64,000 nucleotides of DNA from CAINVV01 sp964506325 (GCA_964506325.1 CAZDLO010000004.1:1-64000), one strand, 5' to 3'; positions 1 through 9,405 are shown, counted from the first letter of the stretch. Numbers and translations: made by a program. The notes: generated by a model not told the origin, from the sequence alone.

Positions 1-746
1 TCATCCTGGGAATAATAACCTCCTTTACCGCCTCCCACCTGTTTTGTGCTGCCAATTTCGGTAAGTGCAGGCCAGGATTTTATTTCAATTCTCCAACCCT
101 GGTCATCGGCGAGGTGGAGGTGGAGAAAATTCATTTTGTAGGCAGAAATCAGGTCAATGAAACGCCTGACATCTTTTGTTCCGAAGAAATGTCTTGCCAC
201 ATCGAGCATTGCACCCCGGTAGGAATAGACGGGATAGTCACGAATGGTCCCGGTAGGTACTTTCCATGGGCCTTCCTGCCTGACATCGCTTTCAATGGCA
301 GGAGGTAACAGCTGGCGAAGTGTCTGAATGCCCCTGAAAATTCCTTCAGCCGTATTGGCAGTAAGCCTGATATTGTCGGTATTGCAGGCAAGGATATATC
401 CTTCCGTCCCCAGCTGCTCATCTGAGGCATTTGTTTCAAGCAGGATACAGTTGGCTGTCGGAGCATCTCCGGTCGACTGAACCGTTACATTGTAGCCAGT
501 AGCAGGGTTAATTCTCTCAGTAAGATATTGGGCTACTTTCTGCAGCTCAGGGTTGCCATCTGCAATCTTGATAATTGCATTGTTTTTCAGTTCAAAAAAA
601 TCATTGCCTGGTTTGACCGAGACGGGCTTTGGAATAAGGGCTGCCCCTTCAGGATCCGAGGGGAAGGCTGACCTGGCCATTGTTGTTGTAAAAGAGAATG
701 CTATCAGGTTCAGGAAAATGAAAAAGCGGAAATTGGTAGTTTTCAT
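1..746 (-). CDS. Beta-N-acetylhexosaminidase (GH20), N-terminal part
   Basis: The reading frame opens at 746 and runs off the left edge, so about 248 residues are visible. It begins with a Sec-type signal peptide (MKTTNFRFFIFLNLIAFSFT), so the product is exported. Next comes a GH20 N-terminal alpha/beta domain: residues around 60-130 contain GDAPTANCILLETNASDE and then NTAEGIFRGIQTLRQLLP. The catalytic barrel then starts with RGAMLDVARHFF and LHLHLADDQGWRIEIK, both hallmarks of GH20 exo-hexosaminidases that remove terminal GlcNAc or GalNAc from glycans. The substrate-assisting Asp-Glu pair lies beyond the window. It is transcribed away from the tRNA-His gene. The family is near certain; the exact glycan specificity is unknown. 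Confidence 0.9.
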   Translation of the reverse strand, partial: MKTTNFRFFIFLNLIAFSFTTTMARSAFPSDPEGAALIPKPVSVKPGNDFFELKNNAIIKIADGNPELQKVAQYLTERINPATGYNVTVQSTGDAPTANCILLETNASDEQLGTEGYILACNTDNIRLTANTAEGIFRGIQTLRQLLPPAIESDVRQEGPWKVPTGTIRDYPVYSYRGAMLDVARHFFGTKDVRRFIDLISAYKMNFLHLHLADDQGWRIEIKSWPALTEIGSTKQVGGGKGGYYSQD

Positions 747-952
747 GGGGATGTATTTTATTTTTCACCGGACGGAATTCAGCCCGGCAGCCGGGACTCA
801 TTTCACAAACATTGGTTTTTATTTTTTTCAGACGGATCTGATGATTTAATACCCGTTATCAGTACTTCCTACCTGGGAAATTTCAGGGTAATTCCAAGGA
901 TGAACAGGCAGTTTTATCTTTGGGTTAAAGTATTAAAAATCTATCTAATAAG

Positions 953-990
953 AAAAGCCCAAATGCATCGTTCATGCATCATGGGCTTTT
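953..990 (-). terminator. Rho-independent terminator after tRNA-His
   Basis: An inverted repeat pairs AAAAGCCC with GGGCTTTT and, inside, ATGCAT with ATGCAT. It starts a few bases past the 3' end of the minus-strand tRNA-His and gives a T-tract on that strand. It is close to symmetrical, so it could also stop plus-strand transcripts. Confidence 0.75.
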
Positions 991-995
991 CTTCG

Positions 996-1070
996 GGTGG
1001 AAGATGGGATTCGAACCCACGACCAATGGTACCACAAACCACTACTCTAACCGACTGAGCTACATCCACC
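996..1070 (-). tRNA. tRNA-His (anticodon GTG)
   Basis: Read on the minus strand, the sequence folds as a cloverleaf. The acceptor stem is GTGGATG/CTTCCAC with one T-T mismatch, the D-arm contains GCTCAGTCGGTTAGAG, and the anticodon stem GTGGT/ACCAT closes the loop TTGTGGT with GTG at positions 34-36. The T-arm is GTGGG TTCGAAT CCCAT. The extra G before position 1 opposite C73 is the identity element of tRNA-His. CCA is not encoded. Confidence 0.95.
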
Positions 1071-1156
1071 GTGTTTCGTCGGCAAATATAGGGCTGTTTT
1101 TCGATTAGACAAAATAAAGATGTTATTTTTGTTATCTTCAGATATAAATTTACTGG

Positions 1157-1867
1157 ATGGAATATTTACTCGATAATCCTGTTTCAGAAAAAGTCTACCG
1201 GGAGATATTAAGGAAGTTAAAGCTATTACAAAGCGGACCGGTATCTGAATCAATGATTCAGAGAGGTGTTGTTTATAAACTCAACCTTGGTGCATCCGTC
1301 ATATCCCTGAGGCAACTTGCAGAGGGATACAGACAGGATCATTTGCTGGCACTTAAGTTGTGGAACAAGCAATGGCGCGAAACCATGATCCTGGCTACAC
1401 TGCTCGAAAAACCTCACGAGATTACTGAAAATCAAATGGATTTCTGGGCTAAACAGATCAAACATATCGAGATTGCTGAACAGGCAGCCATGAATCTTTT
1501 CTCCCAAACACCTTTTGCCTATGAAAAGGCGGTTGAGTATTGCCTGAGCAAAAAAACACTGATCAAGATAACCGGGTTGCTGATGATGGGCCGGCTCGCA
1601 CTGACAGACAAAATGGCCACTAATGAACGATTTGAGCAGTTCCTCGAATTGTTTCCGCCACTGGCTAAAGATGCGCAGCTTTCGCTGGTTTTCAGGCGGA
1701 TTTTTGTACAAATTGCCATGCGCAATCCCGAGTTGTACGAGACTGCACTAAAACAGGCATACCTGCTTCAAACCCTGGCTTCTGATGAGGCTCATTCAAA
1801 TGCAGAGCAACTGATTGATCAATTGGAGTGCGATGCTGTTAAGGAACTGGTAATGAAGCGATCCTGA
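1157..1867 (+). CDS. AlkD-like DNA alkylation repair protein (HEAT-like repeats)
   Basis: This 236-residue all-helical protein has the features of the AlkD family, whose HEAT-like repeats wrap DNA and excise alkylated purines. Recognisable segments are LGASVISLRQLAEGY (near residue 45), LALKLWNKQWRETMILATLL (near 65-85) and NLFSQTPFAYEKAVEY (near 115-130). It has no signal peptide and should be cytoplasmic. It lies 27 bases before the next plus-strand gene. Catalytic activity is inferred from the family; some members are non-catalytic DNA binders. A second, unrelated alkylation repair enzyme (Tag) lies at about 51 kb. Confidence 0.8.
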   Translation: MEYLLDNPVSEKVYREILRKLKLLQSGPVSESMIQRGVVYKLNLGASVISLRQLAEGYRQDHLLALKLWNKQWRETMILATLLEKPHEITENQMDFWAKQIKHIEIAEQAAMNLFSQTPFAYEKAVEYCLSKKTLIKITGLLMMGRLALTDKMATNERFEQFLELFPPLAKDAQLSLVFRRIFVQIAMRNPELYETALKQAYLLQTLASDEAHSNAEQLIDQLECDAVKELVMKRS

Positions 1868-1894
1868 AACTTTTAAATTTTTTCTTCAACTGTT

Positions 1895-3133
1895 ATGCAA
1901 GTATTTGAAGTAGGGGATAAACCTTCCGTTGCAGCATTTCATAAAGTGGCACATTTGATTTACCAGGATGATCCGAATTGGATTACACCATTGGAAGCCA
2001 TGGCTGACAGTGCCTTTGATCCTGGAAAGAATGCTTTTTTCAAACATGGTAACGGCAAAAGATGGATTCTGAAGGATGAAACAGGCAAGGCCATTGGCCG
2101 GATAGGTGCATTTTATGATACGGCAAAGTGTTATTCTTTCAGACAGCCTACCGGAGGTATCGGCTATTTTGAATGTGTAAATGACCGGAAAGCTGCATTT
2201 ATGTTATTTGACACGGCAAAAGAGTGGCTGGCAGGACAAGGAATGGAAGCCATGGATGGTCCGGTGAATTTTGGTGAAAATCTAATTAACTGGGGCCTTC
2301 TTGTGAAGGGCTTTATGCCCCAGGGATTTGGGATGCCATACAATAAACCATATTATCTTTCCTTGTTTGAGTCCTACGGGTTTAAAGTATATTTTGAACA
2401 ATATACCTATCACCTCGATCGCTCAAAGCCTTTCCCGGAGCGATTCTGGAAAATAGCAGAATGGGTCGCCAACAAGCCGCAATTCAGGTTTGAACACGTC
2501 AGGTTCAGTCAGATGGAGCAACACCTCAAAGAGTTCAGGCATATCTATGAGGAAGCCTGGGCAAAACACGACAATCACCAGGATGTAGACCTGGATGATG
2601 TGCGGGGGATGATGAAAATTGCAAAGCTTCTCGCAGACGAAGAATTCATTTGGTTTGCTTATCATGAGGATGAACCAGTGCTGTTTTTTGGAATGATACC
2701 CGACTGGAACCAGCTGCTGGCGAAGATTGATGGTAAACTGACCCTATGGAACCTGGTAAAGTTGTACTGGCATAAAAAGATGAGCCATATTACAAGAACC
2801 AGGATCCTGGTTATGGGAGTGGTTCCCAGGTTTCAGGGTAGCGGACTTGAGTCGGCAGTTTTCTGGCATCTGGACAAAATAATGAAAAGGAAGCCCTGGT
2901 ACAAAGAGGTAGAGCTTTCCTGGGCTGGCGACTTTAACCCCAAAATGGTGGCCATGTATGTTGCCGTTGGAGGGGAGCATACCAAAACCCATTATACCAT
3001 GCGTTACCTCTTCGACAAGACCATGCCCTTTGAGCGTGCTCCCATGTTGATGAAAGAGGTAAGATTACTGCGGGAGGAACGTAACAAGTGCGCCAAACCA
3101 GAACCAAAAGTAAATGAGGCAACAAAAGGATAA
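1895..3133 (+). CDS. GNAT-fold acyltransferase-like protein, uncharacterised
   Basis: This 412-residue soluble protein has no signal peptide. The segment VMGVVPRFQGSGLESAVFWHLDKI (about residues 305-328) resembles the acetyl-CoA-binding V-x-P-x-x-Q/R-x-x-G/A loop and following helix of GNAT N-acetyltransferases. The N-terminal part (GKAIGRIGAFYD) also reads like a GNAT beta-hairpin, so the protein may contain two tandem GNAT-like domains. Similar proteins are common in Bacteroidota, usually as hypothetical proteins. It starts 27 bases after the AlkD-like gene, suggesting co-transcription. The substrate is unknown. Confidence 0.6.
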   Translation: MQVFEVGDKPSVAAFHKVAHLIYQDDPNWITPLEAMADSAFDPGKNAFFKHGNGKRWILKDETGKAIGRIGAFYDTAKCYSFRQPTGGIGYFECVNDRKAAFMLFDTAKEWLAGQGMEAMDGPVNFGENLINWGLLVKGFMPQGFGMPYNKPYYLSLFESYGFKVYFEQYTYHLDRSKPFPERFWKIAEWVANKPQFRFEHVRFSQMEQHLKEFRHIYEEAWAKHDNHQDVDLDDVRGMMKIAKLLADEEFIWFAYHEDEPVLFFGMIPDWNQLLAKIDGKLTLWNLVKLYWHKKMSHITRTRILVMGVVPRFQGSGLESAVFWHLDKIMKRKPWYKEVELSWAGDFNPKMVAMYVAVGGEHTKTHYTMRYLFDKTMPFERAPMLMKEVRLLREERNKCAKPEPKVNEATKG

Positions 3134-3170
3134 AAAAACTCCTGAATTGTTTAAAACTTTTCTGATATCT

Positions 3171-3201
3171 GTTGCAGATATACGAATTATCCTTATCTTT
3201 G
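3171..3201 (+). promoter_or_regulatory. Bacteroidetes-type promoter before rpmE
   Basis: GTTG at 3171-3174 is followed by 19 bases and then TATCTTTG at 3194-3201. This matches the Bacteroidetes primary sigma (SigABfr) consensus TTTG-N19-TAnnTTTG except for one base in the -33 box. Transcription would start near 3208, leaving about 44 bases of leader before the L31 start codon. Confidence 0.55.
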
Positions 3202-3251
3202 CAACCCGTAAATAAAGAAACGAAGAAGATTTAAAGATATAAAAAAGCATC

Positions 3252-3515
3252 ATGAAAAAGGGAATACATCCGGAAAGCTATCGGCTGGTTTGTTTTAAAG
3301 ATATGTCAAACGAGCATACTTTTATCACCAGATCAACTGCTGCATCAAAAGAAACCATTACAATTGAAGGTGTTGAATACCCATTGTTGAAAGTGGAGAT
3401 TTCCAATACTTCTCATCCGTTTTATACGGGTAAGATGAAATTGGTCGATACCGCAGGTCGTGTTGACAAGTTCATGAACCGCTACCAGAAACACATGGAC
3501 AAACGCAAAGTTTAG
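3252..3515 (+). CDS. rpmE2: 50S ribosomal protein L31, type B
   Basis: This 87-residue protein starts MKKGIHPESYRLVCFKD and ends with the L31 signature SHPFYTGKMKLVDTAGRVDKF and NRYQKH. It carries only one cysteine, so it is the zinc-independent (C-minus, type B) form with the longer central insertion. Such paralogues are often expressed under zinc limitation, but in many Bacteroidota type B is the only L31. It has its own promoter and a strong terminator, so it is probably a monocistronic unit. No Zur-like operator was recognised upstream. Confidence 0.95.
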   Translation: MKKGIHPESYRLVCFKDMSNEHTFITRSTAASKETITIEGVEYPLLKVEISNTSHPFYTGKMKLVDTAGRVDKFMNRYQKHMDKRKV

Positions 3516-3535
3516 TTTTTTGCATTTGTGTTGAG

Positions 3536-3567
3536 AAGCCCCGTATTTCGAGATGCGGGGCTTTTTT
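3536..3567 (+). terminator. Rho-independent terminator of rpmE2
   Basis: The stem AAGCCCCGTAT pairs with ATGCGGGGCTT (one G-T pair) around a six-base loop and is followed by a T-run. It lies 20 bases past the L31 stop codon. Confidence 0.9.
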
Positions 3568-3986
3568 GTTGTGTGCCGGCTCCAGGAGGGTTCAATATTC
3601 TAAAATAGAATGATTAACCAATCCGGAGAATAGTAACTGATATTTTGGTCAACCGGATGAAACAGTGGTTGTCCTTTTGTCGTTATAGAACAGGAGGGAA
3701 GGAAATGTTTGGCACGACTATTGCCTGATATCATTCAGTCCGGAATTGAAGTTGAATTCCGACAATTTGTCATAGGTCGAAATAATATGTGAATCTCCAT
3801 TGTATCAGGCAAAAACAGGAAATTCAATTGTTTTTTCACATGCTGTTCCTCCTTATACTGAAAGCAAAATAACAACAGATGAAATACCCCGGAGTGGTTT
3901 TTCACACCAACCGAAAATGAGGCCAAGGGTATTAGCTGCGCTGAACTTCGTTTCCATTTGGCCTTTAAAGAACAAATTTTATACCA
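3568..3986. other. Intergenic region upstream of lon
   Basis: About 420 bases lack a convincing gene. The only structure noticed is a 7-bp inverted repeat CGGAATT-N7-AATTCCG at 3741-3761, about 225 bases before lon, which could be an operator. Short open frames here have no recognisable protein features. Confidence 0.4.
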
Positions 3987-6443
3987 ATGAATAACTCAAG
4001 AAACAGAAATAGGGGCTCCATTATATTTTCAAGTATGGATGAAGACCAACAGGACTTTTACCCAATTATTGCTGATGGTGATGATGATGAAATATTCTTT
4101 GCAAATGTCCCGGAGGTACTGCCCATTCTTCCCTTAAGGAATGCTGTTCTTTTTCCGGGTGTTGTGATGCCAATCAGTGTCGGGAGGTCCAAATCCCTGA
4201 ATCTTGTGCGCGAGGCCTACAGTGGTTCTAAAATGGTGGGTACTGTGGCCCAGCGGGATGGTCAGATTGAAGATCCGTCGCTGGGGGATCTATATACCAT
4301 TGGGACGATGGCAGAAATTCTGAAAATCCTTGAAATGCCTGATGGCACCACTACTGTGATCCTGCAAGGTAAAAAGCGAATCATCATTGAAAACCTGGTC
4401 GACCATCCGTCCTACCTGATTGCTGGCGTAAAACCTTATCTGGAAGCTGTATCCGAGACAAAATCCCACGAATTTCTTGCGATAGTTGAGTCACTGAAGG
4501 ATTTCTCACTTAAAATTGTAAAATCCTCCGTGAACATTCCCCAGGAAGCCCAGTTTGCCGTAAAGAATATTGAGAATGTAACTTTCCTGGTTAATTTTAT
4601 TTGCAACAATACTGATCTTGGTACTGTAGAAAAGCAGGATTTGCTGGAGCGTAACGATATAAGGGACCGTAGCACCAAACTGCTCTCTCATTTGATGAGA
4701 GAGGTTCAGATGTTGGAGCTTAAAAAGGATATACAGCAGAAGGTTAAGGTAGATATGGATCAGCAACAGCGGGAATACCTTCTAAACCAGCAGATAAAAA
4801 CCATCCAGGATGAACTGGGAGGCAGCCCTGTTCAGCAGGAAGTCGAAGAGCTGAAAAAAAGAGCTGCCCTGAAGAAATGGAATGATGAAATTCACAAACT
4901 CTTTGAGAAGGAACTGGGAAAGCTGTCGCGCATGAACCCTGCCGCAGGTGAATACTCTGTTCAGATTGGATACCTGGATACAATTCTGGATCTGCCATGG
5001 AACGAATATACAAAGGACAATTTTGATCTTAATCATGCTGAGAAGATTCTCAATGATGATCATTTCGGCCTTGAAAACGTCAAGGAACGGATATTGGAAC
5101 ACCTGGCGGTACTAAAGTTAAAAGGAGATATGAAATCTCCGATAATCTGCCTATATGGACCTCCCGGAGTTGGTAAAACCTCGCTTGGCCGTTCCATCGC
5201 TTCAGCGCTTGGCCGAAAGTACATCAGGATGAGCCTTGGGGGTTTGCACGATGAATCGGAGATTCGCGGACACCGCAAAACATACATTGGGGCCATGCCC
5301 GGAAGGATTATTCAGAACCTTATCAAGGCAGGAACATCCAATCCTGTTTTTATTCTGGACGAGATAGACAAGGTTTCCAAAGATTTTCACGGCGATCCTG
5401 CTTCAGCTCTCCTTGAAGTTCTGGATCCTGAACAAAACATTGAATTTCATGACAATTACCTTGATGTGGATTTTGATCTCTCCAGGGTCCTGTTTATTGC
5501 TACTGCCAATACAGTGTCGACCATTCATCCTGCGCTGAAAGACCGCATGGAGCTGATCGACGTGAGTGGATATCTTATGGAGGAAAAGAGGGAAATTGCC
5601 CGGAGGCACCTGGTCAAACGTCAGTTGGAAAATCATGGCATGGCGAAAAAGAGCATAACCTTCTCCAACGATATACTTGTCCGGATTATTGAAAATTACA
5701 CAAGGGAATCAGGAGTAAGGGAACTTGACAAAATGCTTGCCAAGGTAGTCCGCAGGGTTGCCCGCAAGGTGGTTACCGGCACTGAATATCAAAAAAAGAT
5801 CACCGCAGAAGATTTGCGCAGTTATCTTGGTGTTCCCAGGTATACCAAAGACAGTTATGAGGGAAATGATTATGCAGGTGTAGTAACAGGCTTGGCCTGG
5901 ACATCCGTTGGTGGGGAAATACTCTATATTGAAACCAGTTTAAGTGCCGGGAAAGGGAAATTTAACATTACCGGTAACCTTGGAGATGTGATGAAAGAGT
6001 CGGCAACAATTGCACTTGAATATTTAAAGTCACACGCAGCAGAAATTGGAATCGGGAATGAAGTTTTTGACAAGTGGGATGTTCACATACATGTTCCTGA
6101 AGGCGCAATTCCAAAGGACGGTCCCTCAGCCGGAATCACCATGGCAACCGCCCTTGCCTCAGCATTTACCCAAAGAAAAGTGAAGAAGAATCTGGCTATG
6201 ACCGGAGAGATTACCCTGCGAGGAAAAGTTCTTCCTGTTGGCGGTATCAAGGAGAAGATTCTTGCTGCCAAAAGAGCTGGCATCAGGGAGATAATATTGT
6301 CGGAAATGAACAGGAAGGATTTAGAAGAGATCAATGAAATCTACCTGAAAGGTCTGGATTTCCATTTTGTCAGGAATGTGGGGGATGTATTTGCCATTGC
6401 GCTGCTGAAGGAAAAAGTTGAAAAACCTTTGGCAATAGGGTAG
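3987..6443 (+). CDS. lon: ATP-dependent Lon protease
   Basis: At 818 residues this is a full-length bacterial LonA. The N-terminal substrate-binding LON domain begins near residue 43 (LPILPLRNAVLFPGVVMP). A coiled region (about 240-310) includes QREYLLNQQIKTIQDELG. The AAA+ module has Walker A GPPGVGKTS near 391-399 and Walker B VFILDEIDK near 453-461. The C-terminal protease domain carries the Ser-Lys dyad: Ser714 in KDGPSAG and Lys757 in GGIKEK. It degrades misfolded and regulatory proteins in the cytoplasm. The N-terminus has about 40 extra acidic residues before the LON domain, as in other Bacteroidota. It appears monocistronic, ending at a strong palindromic terminator shared with the convergent glycosyltransferase. 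Confidence 0.98.
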   Translation: MNNSRNRNRGSIIFSSMDEDQQDFYPIIADGDDDEIFFANVPEVLPILPLRNAVLFPGVVMPISVGRSKSLNLVREAYSGSKMVGTVAQRDGQIEDPSLGDLYTIGTMAEILKILEMPDGTTTVILQGKKRIIIENLVDHPSYLIAGVKPYLEAVSETKSHEFLAIVESLKDFSLKIVKSSVNIPQEAQFAVKNIENVTFLVNFICNNTDLGTVEKQDLLERNDIRDRSTKLLSHLMREVQMLELKKDIQQKVKVDMDQQQREYLLNQQIKTIQDELGGSPVQQEVEELKKRAALKKWNDEIHKLFEKELGKLSRMNPAAGEYSVQIGYLDTILDLPWNEYTKDNFDLNHAEKILNDDHFGLENVKERILEHLAVLKLKGDMKSPIICLYGPPGVGKTSLGRSIASALGRKYIRMSLGGLHDESEIRGHRKTYIGAMPGRIIQNLIKAGTSNPVFILDEIDKVSKDFHGDPASALLEVLDPEQNIEFHDNYLDVDFDLSRVLFIATANTVSTIHPALKDRMELIDVSGYLMEEKREIARRHLVKRQLENHGMAKKSITFSNDILVRIIENYTRESGVRELDKMLAKVVRRVARKVVTGTEYQKKITAEDLRSYLGVPRYTKDSYEGNDYAGVVTGLAWTSVGGEILYIETSLSAGKGKFNITGNLGDVMKESATIALEYLKSHAAEIGIGNEVFDKWDVHIHVPEGAIPKDGPSAGITMATALASAFTQRKVKKNLAMTGEITLRGKVLPVGGIKEKILAAKRAGIREIILSEMNRKDLEEINEIYLKGLDFHFVRNVGDVFAIALLKEKVEKPLAIG

Positions 6444-6483
6444 ATCACATATTTTTGTTGACAGGGTTGTCGTAAAAAACATG

Positions 6484-6524
6484 TATCAGACAAAAAGGGG
6501 GCATTGCCCCCTTTTTGTCTGATA
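6484..6524. terminator. Bidirectional terminator between lon and the GT2 gene
   Basis: This is a perfect 20-bp inverted repeat around one central base: TATCAGACAAAAAGGGGGCA and its reverse complement. The G5/C5 core is flanked by A5 and T5, so it gives a stem plus U-tract on either strand and fits the convergent gene ends at 6443 and 6546. Confidence 0.9.
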
Positions 6525-6545
6525 CTGCCAGTCTTCCTGTAAAGT

Positions 6546-7991
6546 TCAGGGCATAGCAGTTCTCTTTCGGATTTCATCTTCGGATATGCCCTGGCGAGTC
6601 ATCTTACCCCACCCGTTCTTTTGGCGGATAAAATAATCCCAGTTACCGCGAAGGGCCCAGTAGGTGATCATTGGGTGATATAGGAACGGTTCGATCCAGC
6701 TTGTAACCAGCAGTTTGAAAATCATCGATTTTTTACTGTAGCGGTGAAAGATAAGATGATCGAACAGAATTGCAAAGGTTGAGAACGATACCGAAAAGAA
6801 ATAGACAAAGAATAGTGTAACGGTAAAGAATGTCCAGTTGGGGTATCCAAATAAAGCTATCAGAATGAAGTAGAGTATACCTGCAGTCTCAATCAGGGGC
6901 GCCAGCCATTCGAAAAAGACCCAGTAAGGATAAGAAAGCATACCCATGACGCCGTATTTGGGGTTGAGGAAGATTTCCTTATGGAGGAATAAAGTATCAA
7001 TCGTTCCACGGGTCCAGCGGTTACGCTGTCTTCCCAAAATTGTAACATCGGATGGAGCCTCTGTCCAACAGAGAGGTTCCGGAATATAAACTACCTTGTA
7101 TTTTTGATCCTGGTCTGCCATGTGCTTACGCATCCGAACGACCAGTTCCATATCCTCACCAACGGTTTTGGTCAGATATCCGCCACATTCGATAGCGATT
7201 TCCTTATCGAAGAGCCCCAGGGCACCAGAGATGAGCAACAAGCCGTCCAAACGGCTCCATGCCAGCCTGCCGAGTAGAAATGCCCTGTTGTATTCAATAA
7301 CCTGGCAGCGGGGAAGGAACTTATCAGGGACATTGATTTCAACGAGCTGTCCATCCCGGATAACACATGAATTGGCAATCCTGATTACTCCACCAACTGC
7401 AATAACCCTGTCTTTGGTATGGGTCATGTAGGGGAGGACCAGTTTCTGAAGTGCATACGGATCAATGATGGAATCTACGTCAATGGCAATGAAATACTGG
7501 CCTTTGGAGATGTTAATCCCTGCATTTAATGCATCAGCTTTACCACCGTTGATTTTATTAATGACGGTTAGATTGCTGAAAGCCTTCTTCTTTGATTTGT
7601 AAATGTCAACAATTTGTTTTGTTTCAATTTTGTAATCAACGACATAGGGAACTTTCTCGAGATCGTAGGCCTCGATGGATTTTTCCAATGTATCGTCTTT
7701 GCTGCCATCGTTTACAATGATGATCTCGAAATTCGGATAGTAAAGTGACAACAATGCACGTATATTGCCTACTATGGTTCGCGACTCATTGAAAGCCGGC
7801 GCAATAATCGTTATTGTCGGAGCAAAAGGAGACGATAGGATGGCATCGTAGTTGGTGATTTTTTCAGAATTGAAGAATTTCACCAACTCCTTACCGGAAA
7901 CGATAGACAGGAAAAAATATATTGCAAAAATCGCAATGGCGTAAAATAATATGAATGTTTCAAGCAGTGTTGAGATAAGATGTAATATCAT
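6546..7991 (-). CDS. Membrane processive glycosyltransferase, family 2 (polysaccharide-synthase-like)
   Basis: The protein has an N-terminal membrane helix (LLETFILFYAIAIFAIYFFL), a cytosolic GT-A domain and three or four C-terminal membrane helices, as in BcsA/PgaC/hyaluronan-synthase-type enzymes that polymerise and export a polysaccharide. The motifs are in order: IIIVNDGSKDD (nucleotide-sugar binding), AIDVDS (DxD, metal), VGEDMEL (acid/base) and QRNRWTRG (Q/RxxRW of processive synthases). The start at 7991 (MILHLISTL) is preferred: it lies five bases after the upstream stop, with AAGGATTCAAG before it, whereas 8024 would overlap the HEAT gene by 29 bases. No PilZ domain is present. It is the last gene after the response regulator and HEAT-like genes. 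The polymer is unknown. Confidence 0.85.
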   Translation of the reverse strand: MILHLISTLLETFILFYAIAIFAIYFFLSIVSGKELVKFFNSEKITNYDAILSSPFAPTITIIAPAFNESRTIVGNIRALLSLYYPNFEIIIVNDGSKDDTLEKSIEAYDLEKVPYVVDYKIETKQIVDIYKSKKKAFSNLTVINKINGGKADALNAGINISKGQYFIAIDVDSIIDPYALQKLVLPYMTHTKDRVIAVGGVIRIANSCVIRDGQLVEINVPDKFLPRCQVIEYNRAFLLGRLAWSRLDGLLLISGALGLFDKEIAIECGGYLTKTVGEDMELVVRMRKHMADQDQKYKVVYIPEPLCWTEAPSDVTILGRQRNRWTRGTIDTLFLHKEIFLNPKYGVMGMLSYPYWVFFEWLAPLIETAGILYFILIALFGYPNWTFFTVTLFFVYFFSVSFSTFAILFDHLIFHRYSKKSMIFKLLVTSWIEPFLYHPMITYWALRGNWDYFIRQKNGWGKMTRQGISEDEIRKRTAMP

Positions 7992-7995
7992 AGTC

Positions 7996-9405
7996 TTAGT
8001 TTCTTGAATCCTTGATATGAGCAATATAAAGAGTAAGTTCGAAGTTCATCGATTGATTGAGTTCTTCCAGGTGCTTCCTGGAAGCATCACTGATCTGGTA
8101 TATTGTACGGCAGGTTTCAAGCCGCAATGATTTCTCCTGACTCTGAAGTATTTCCTCCAGGAATGGCATGTCAGTATCGTCTCCAATATTTTTCAATGTT
8201 TTTAGAATTTCCAGCTGATTTTTTAAGGTCTCATTGGAAAATGATTTTTTTAGGACGGTCTTACTTTCAAACAGATCCAAATCGCTGCATGCCTTGATAG
8301 CTTCGCGCCTTGTTGATTCGTCCGGTGCATTGAGCAAGAGAATTATTTCCCCTGAATTTTCACGCTGCTGGAAGAGTGCAATCATCAGGATACAAAAATT
8401 CACCACATTAATATTATCGGATTTCAGCCATTTGTCAAAGGATGGAACCGGTAACTCATGGATCTTGATATAGTAGTAGATGTTTAGCTGAGCCCATCTT
8501 GAAAATGGTTTTTCCAAGATATCCAGGAATTCAAAAGGATTCTTTGTGTTGACATAAGGGTAACAAATCTGGGCTTCGGTCCTGACAATATCGTTGGTTT
8601 CGTTAAGCCTGGAAGCTATCATCTCTGTCGCCTGGTCGGGATGCATGTTTGCAAGTTCACGGAGCCCCATCACCTGTTTGTAGAACGAGGAAGAAAAAGT
8701 CTTGTCGTAAGAAACTTTCCCTAACTTCTTTTCCTCGTAAAGTTCAATGAGCTGCCTGTCTGCATCGCCTCGGAAACTTTTCTGGAAATCCATCATAACC
8801 TCAATCAGAAGGTTGTTGTTATTCTTGATCTTGATTTTCGAGAGCTGTTCAACTGCTTCTTTCGTGTCGATTACCTGCAACATCACATCTGTCAGTATTT
8901 TCTCATACAGATCCCTGAGTTTTACCCTCCTGCTGGCACGCATATTCATGATCAGGTTGGTGACGAACAGGATGACAATTACAGTCAGAACATTGATAAT
9001 AAGCAAGATTATAACAGCAAGAAAGAAGACCACAAACGGAAACCGGAAGGCCTTGTCAATAATGCGCGTATAAAGTGCTGCAAGTGGCTTGGGCAATTGT
9101 TCATTCCCTTTGTCAATCAGGGTTTTTCTGAAACCTTTGTTGGTGTAGGTAGTGAAATAATGCCTTGTAAAGTAATTATTGATCGCCCTGTCTTCCTTTA
9201 TGTCGATGTAGTAAATTGATCCTGCATTTTCAGAACTATCGGCTTTTTCTATCGGTTGGACAGGTGGCTGGACCAATGCTGCAGAGTCGGGACTTGATCC
9301 ATTTTTACCTTCCGAGCTGGCAGAATCTACTCCTGCGAATCCGGCTCCTGAGCTAAAAAACGGTAAGACCATTATGAAGACAACTATGATATATTTTAAG
9401 TTCAT
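7996..9405 (-). CDS. Membrane-anchored HEAT-like repeat protein
   Basis: This 469-residue protein starts with a signal peptide or anchor (MNLKYIIVVFIMVLPFFSSG). A Ser/Pro-rich external stretch follows to about residue 110, then a strong membrane helix around 123-152 (FPFVVFFLAVIILLIINVL). The C-terminal ~310 residues are helical with HEAT-like repeats, for example PDESTRREAIKACSDLDL and NETLKNQLEILKTLKNIGDD, likely in the cytosol. It has no catalytic motif. It lies between a response regulator gene and a GT2 synthase gene (four-base gap to the latter), so a scaffold or regulator role for polysaccharide synthesis is inferred from position. Confidence 0.75.
   Translation of the reverse strand: MNLKYIIVVFIMVLPFFSSGAGFAGVDSASSEGKNGSSPDSAALVQPPVQPIEKADSSENAGSIYYIDIKEDRAINNYFTRHYFTTYTNKGFRKTLIDKGNEQLPKPLAALYTRIIDKAFRFPFVVFFLAVIILLIINVLTVIVILFVTNLIMNMRASRRVKLRDLYEKILTDVMLQVIDTKEAVEQLSKIKIKNNNNLLIEVMMDFQKSFRGDADRQLIELYEEKKLGKVSYDKTFSSSFYKQVMGLRELANMHPDQATEMIASRLNETNDIVRTEAQICYPYVNTKNPFEFLDILEKPFSRWAQLNIYYYIKIHELPVPSFDKWLKSDNINVVNFCILMIALFQQRENSGEIILLLNAPDESTRREAIKACSDLDLFESKTVLKKSFSNETLKNQLEILKTLKNIGDDTDMPFLEEILQSQEKSLRLETCRTIYQISDASRKHLEELNQSMNFELTLYIAHIKDSRN

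Noticed and set aside
149..466. 105-residue open frame on the minus strand
   Set aside because: It lies in another frame inside the GH20 gene, which has a signal peptide and clear family motifs through the same stretch.
1250..1711. 153-residue minus-strand open frame
   Set aside because: It is antisense to the AlkD-like gene and has no family features; the plus-strand protein matches a family throughout.
3800..3994. 64-residue open frame before lon
   Set aside because: No family, no hydrophobic or conserved pattern, and it overlaps the lon start; treated as intergenic.
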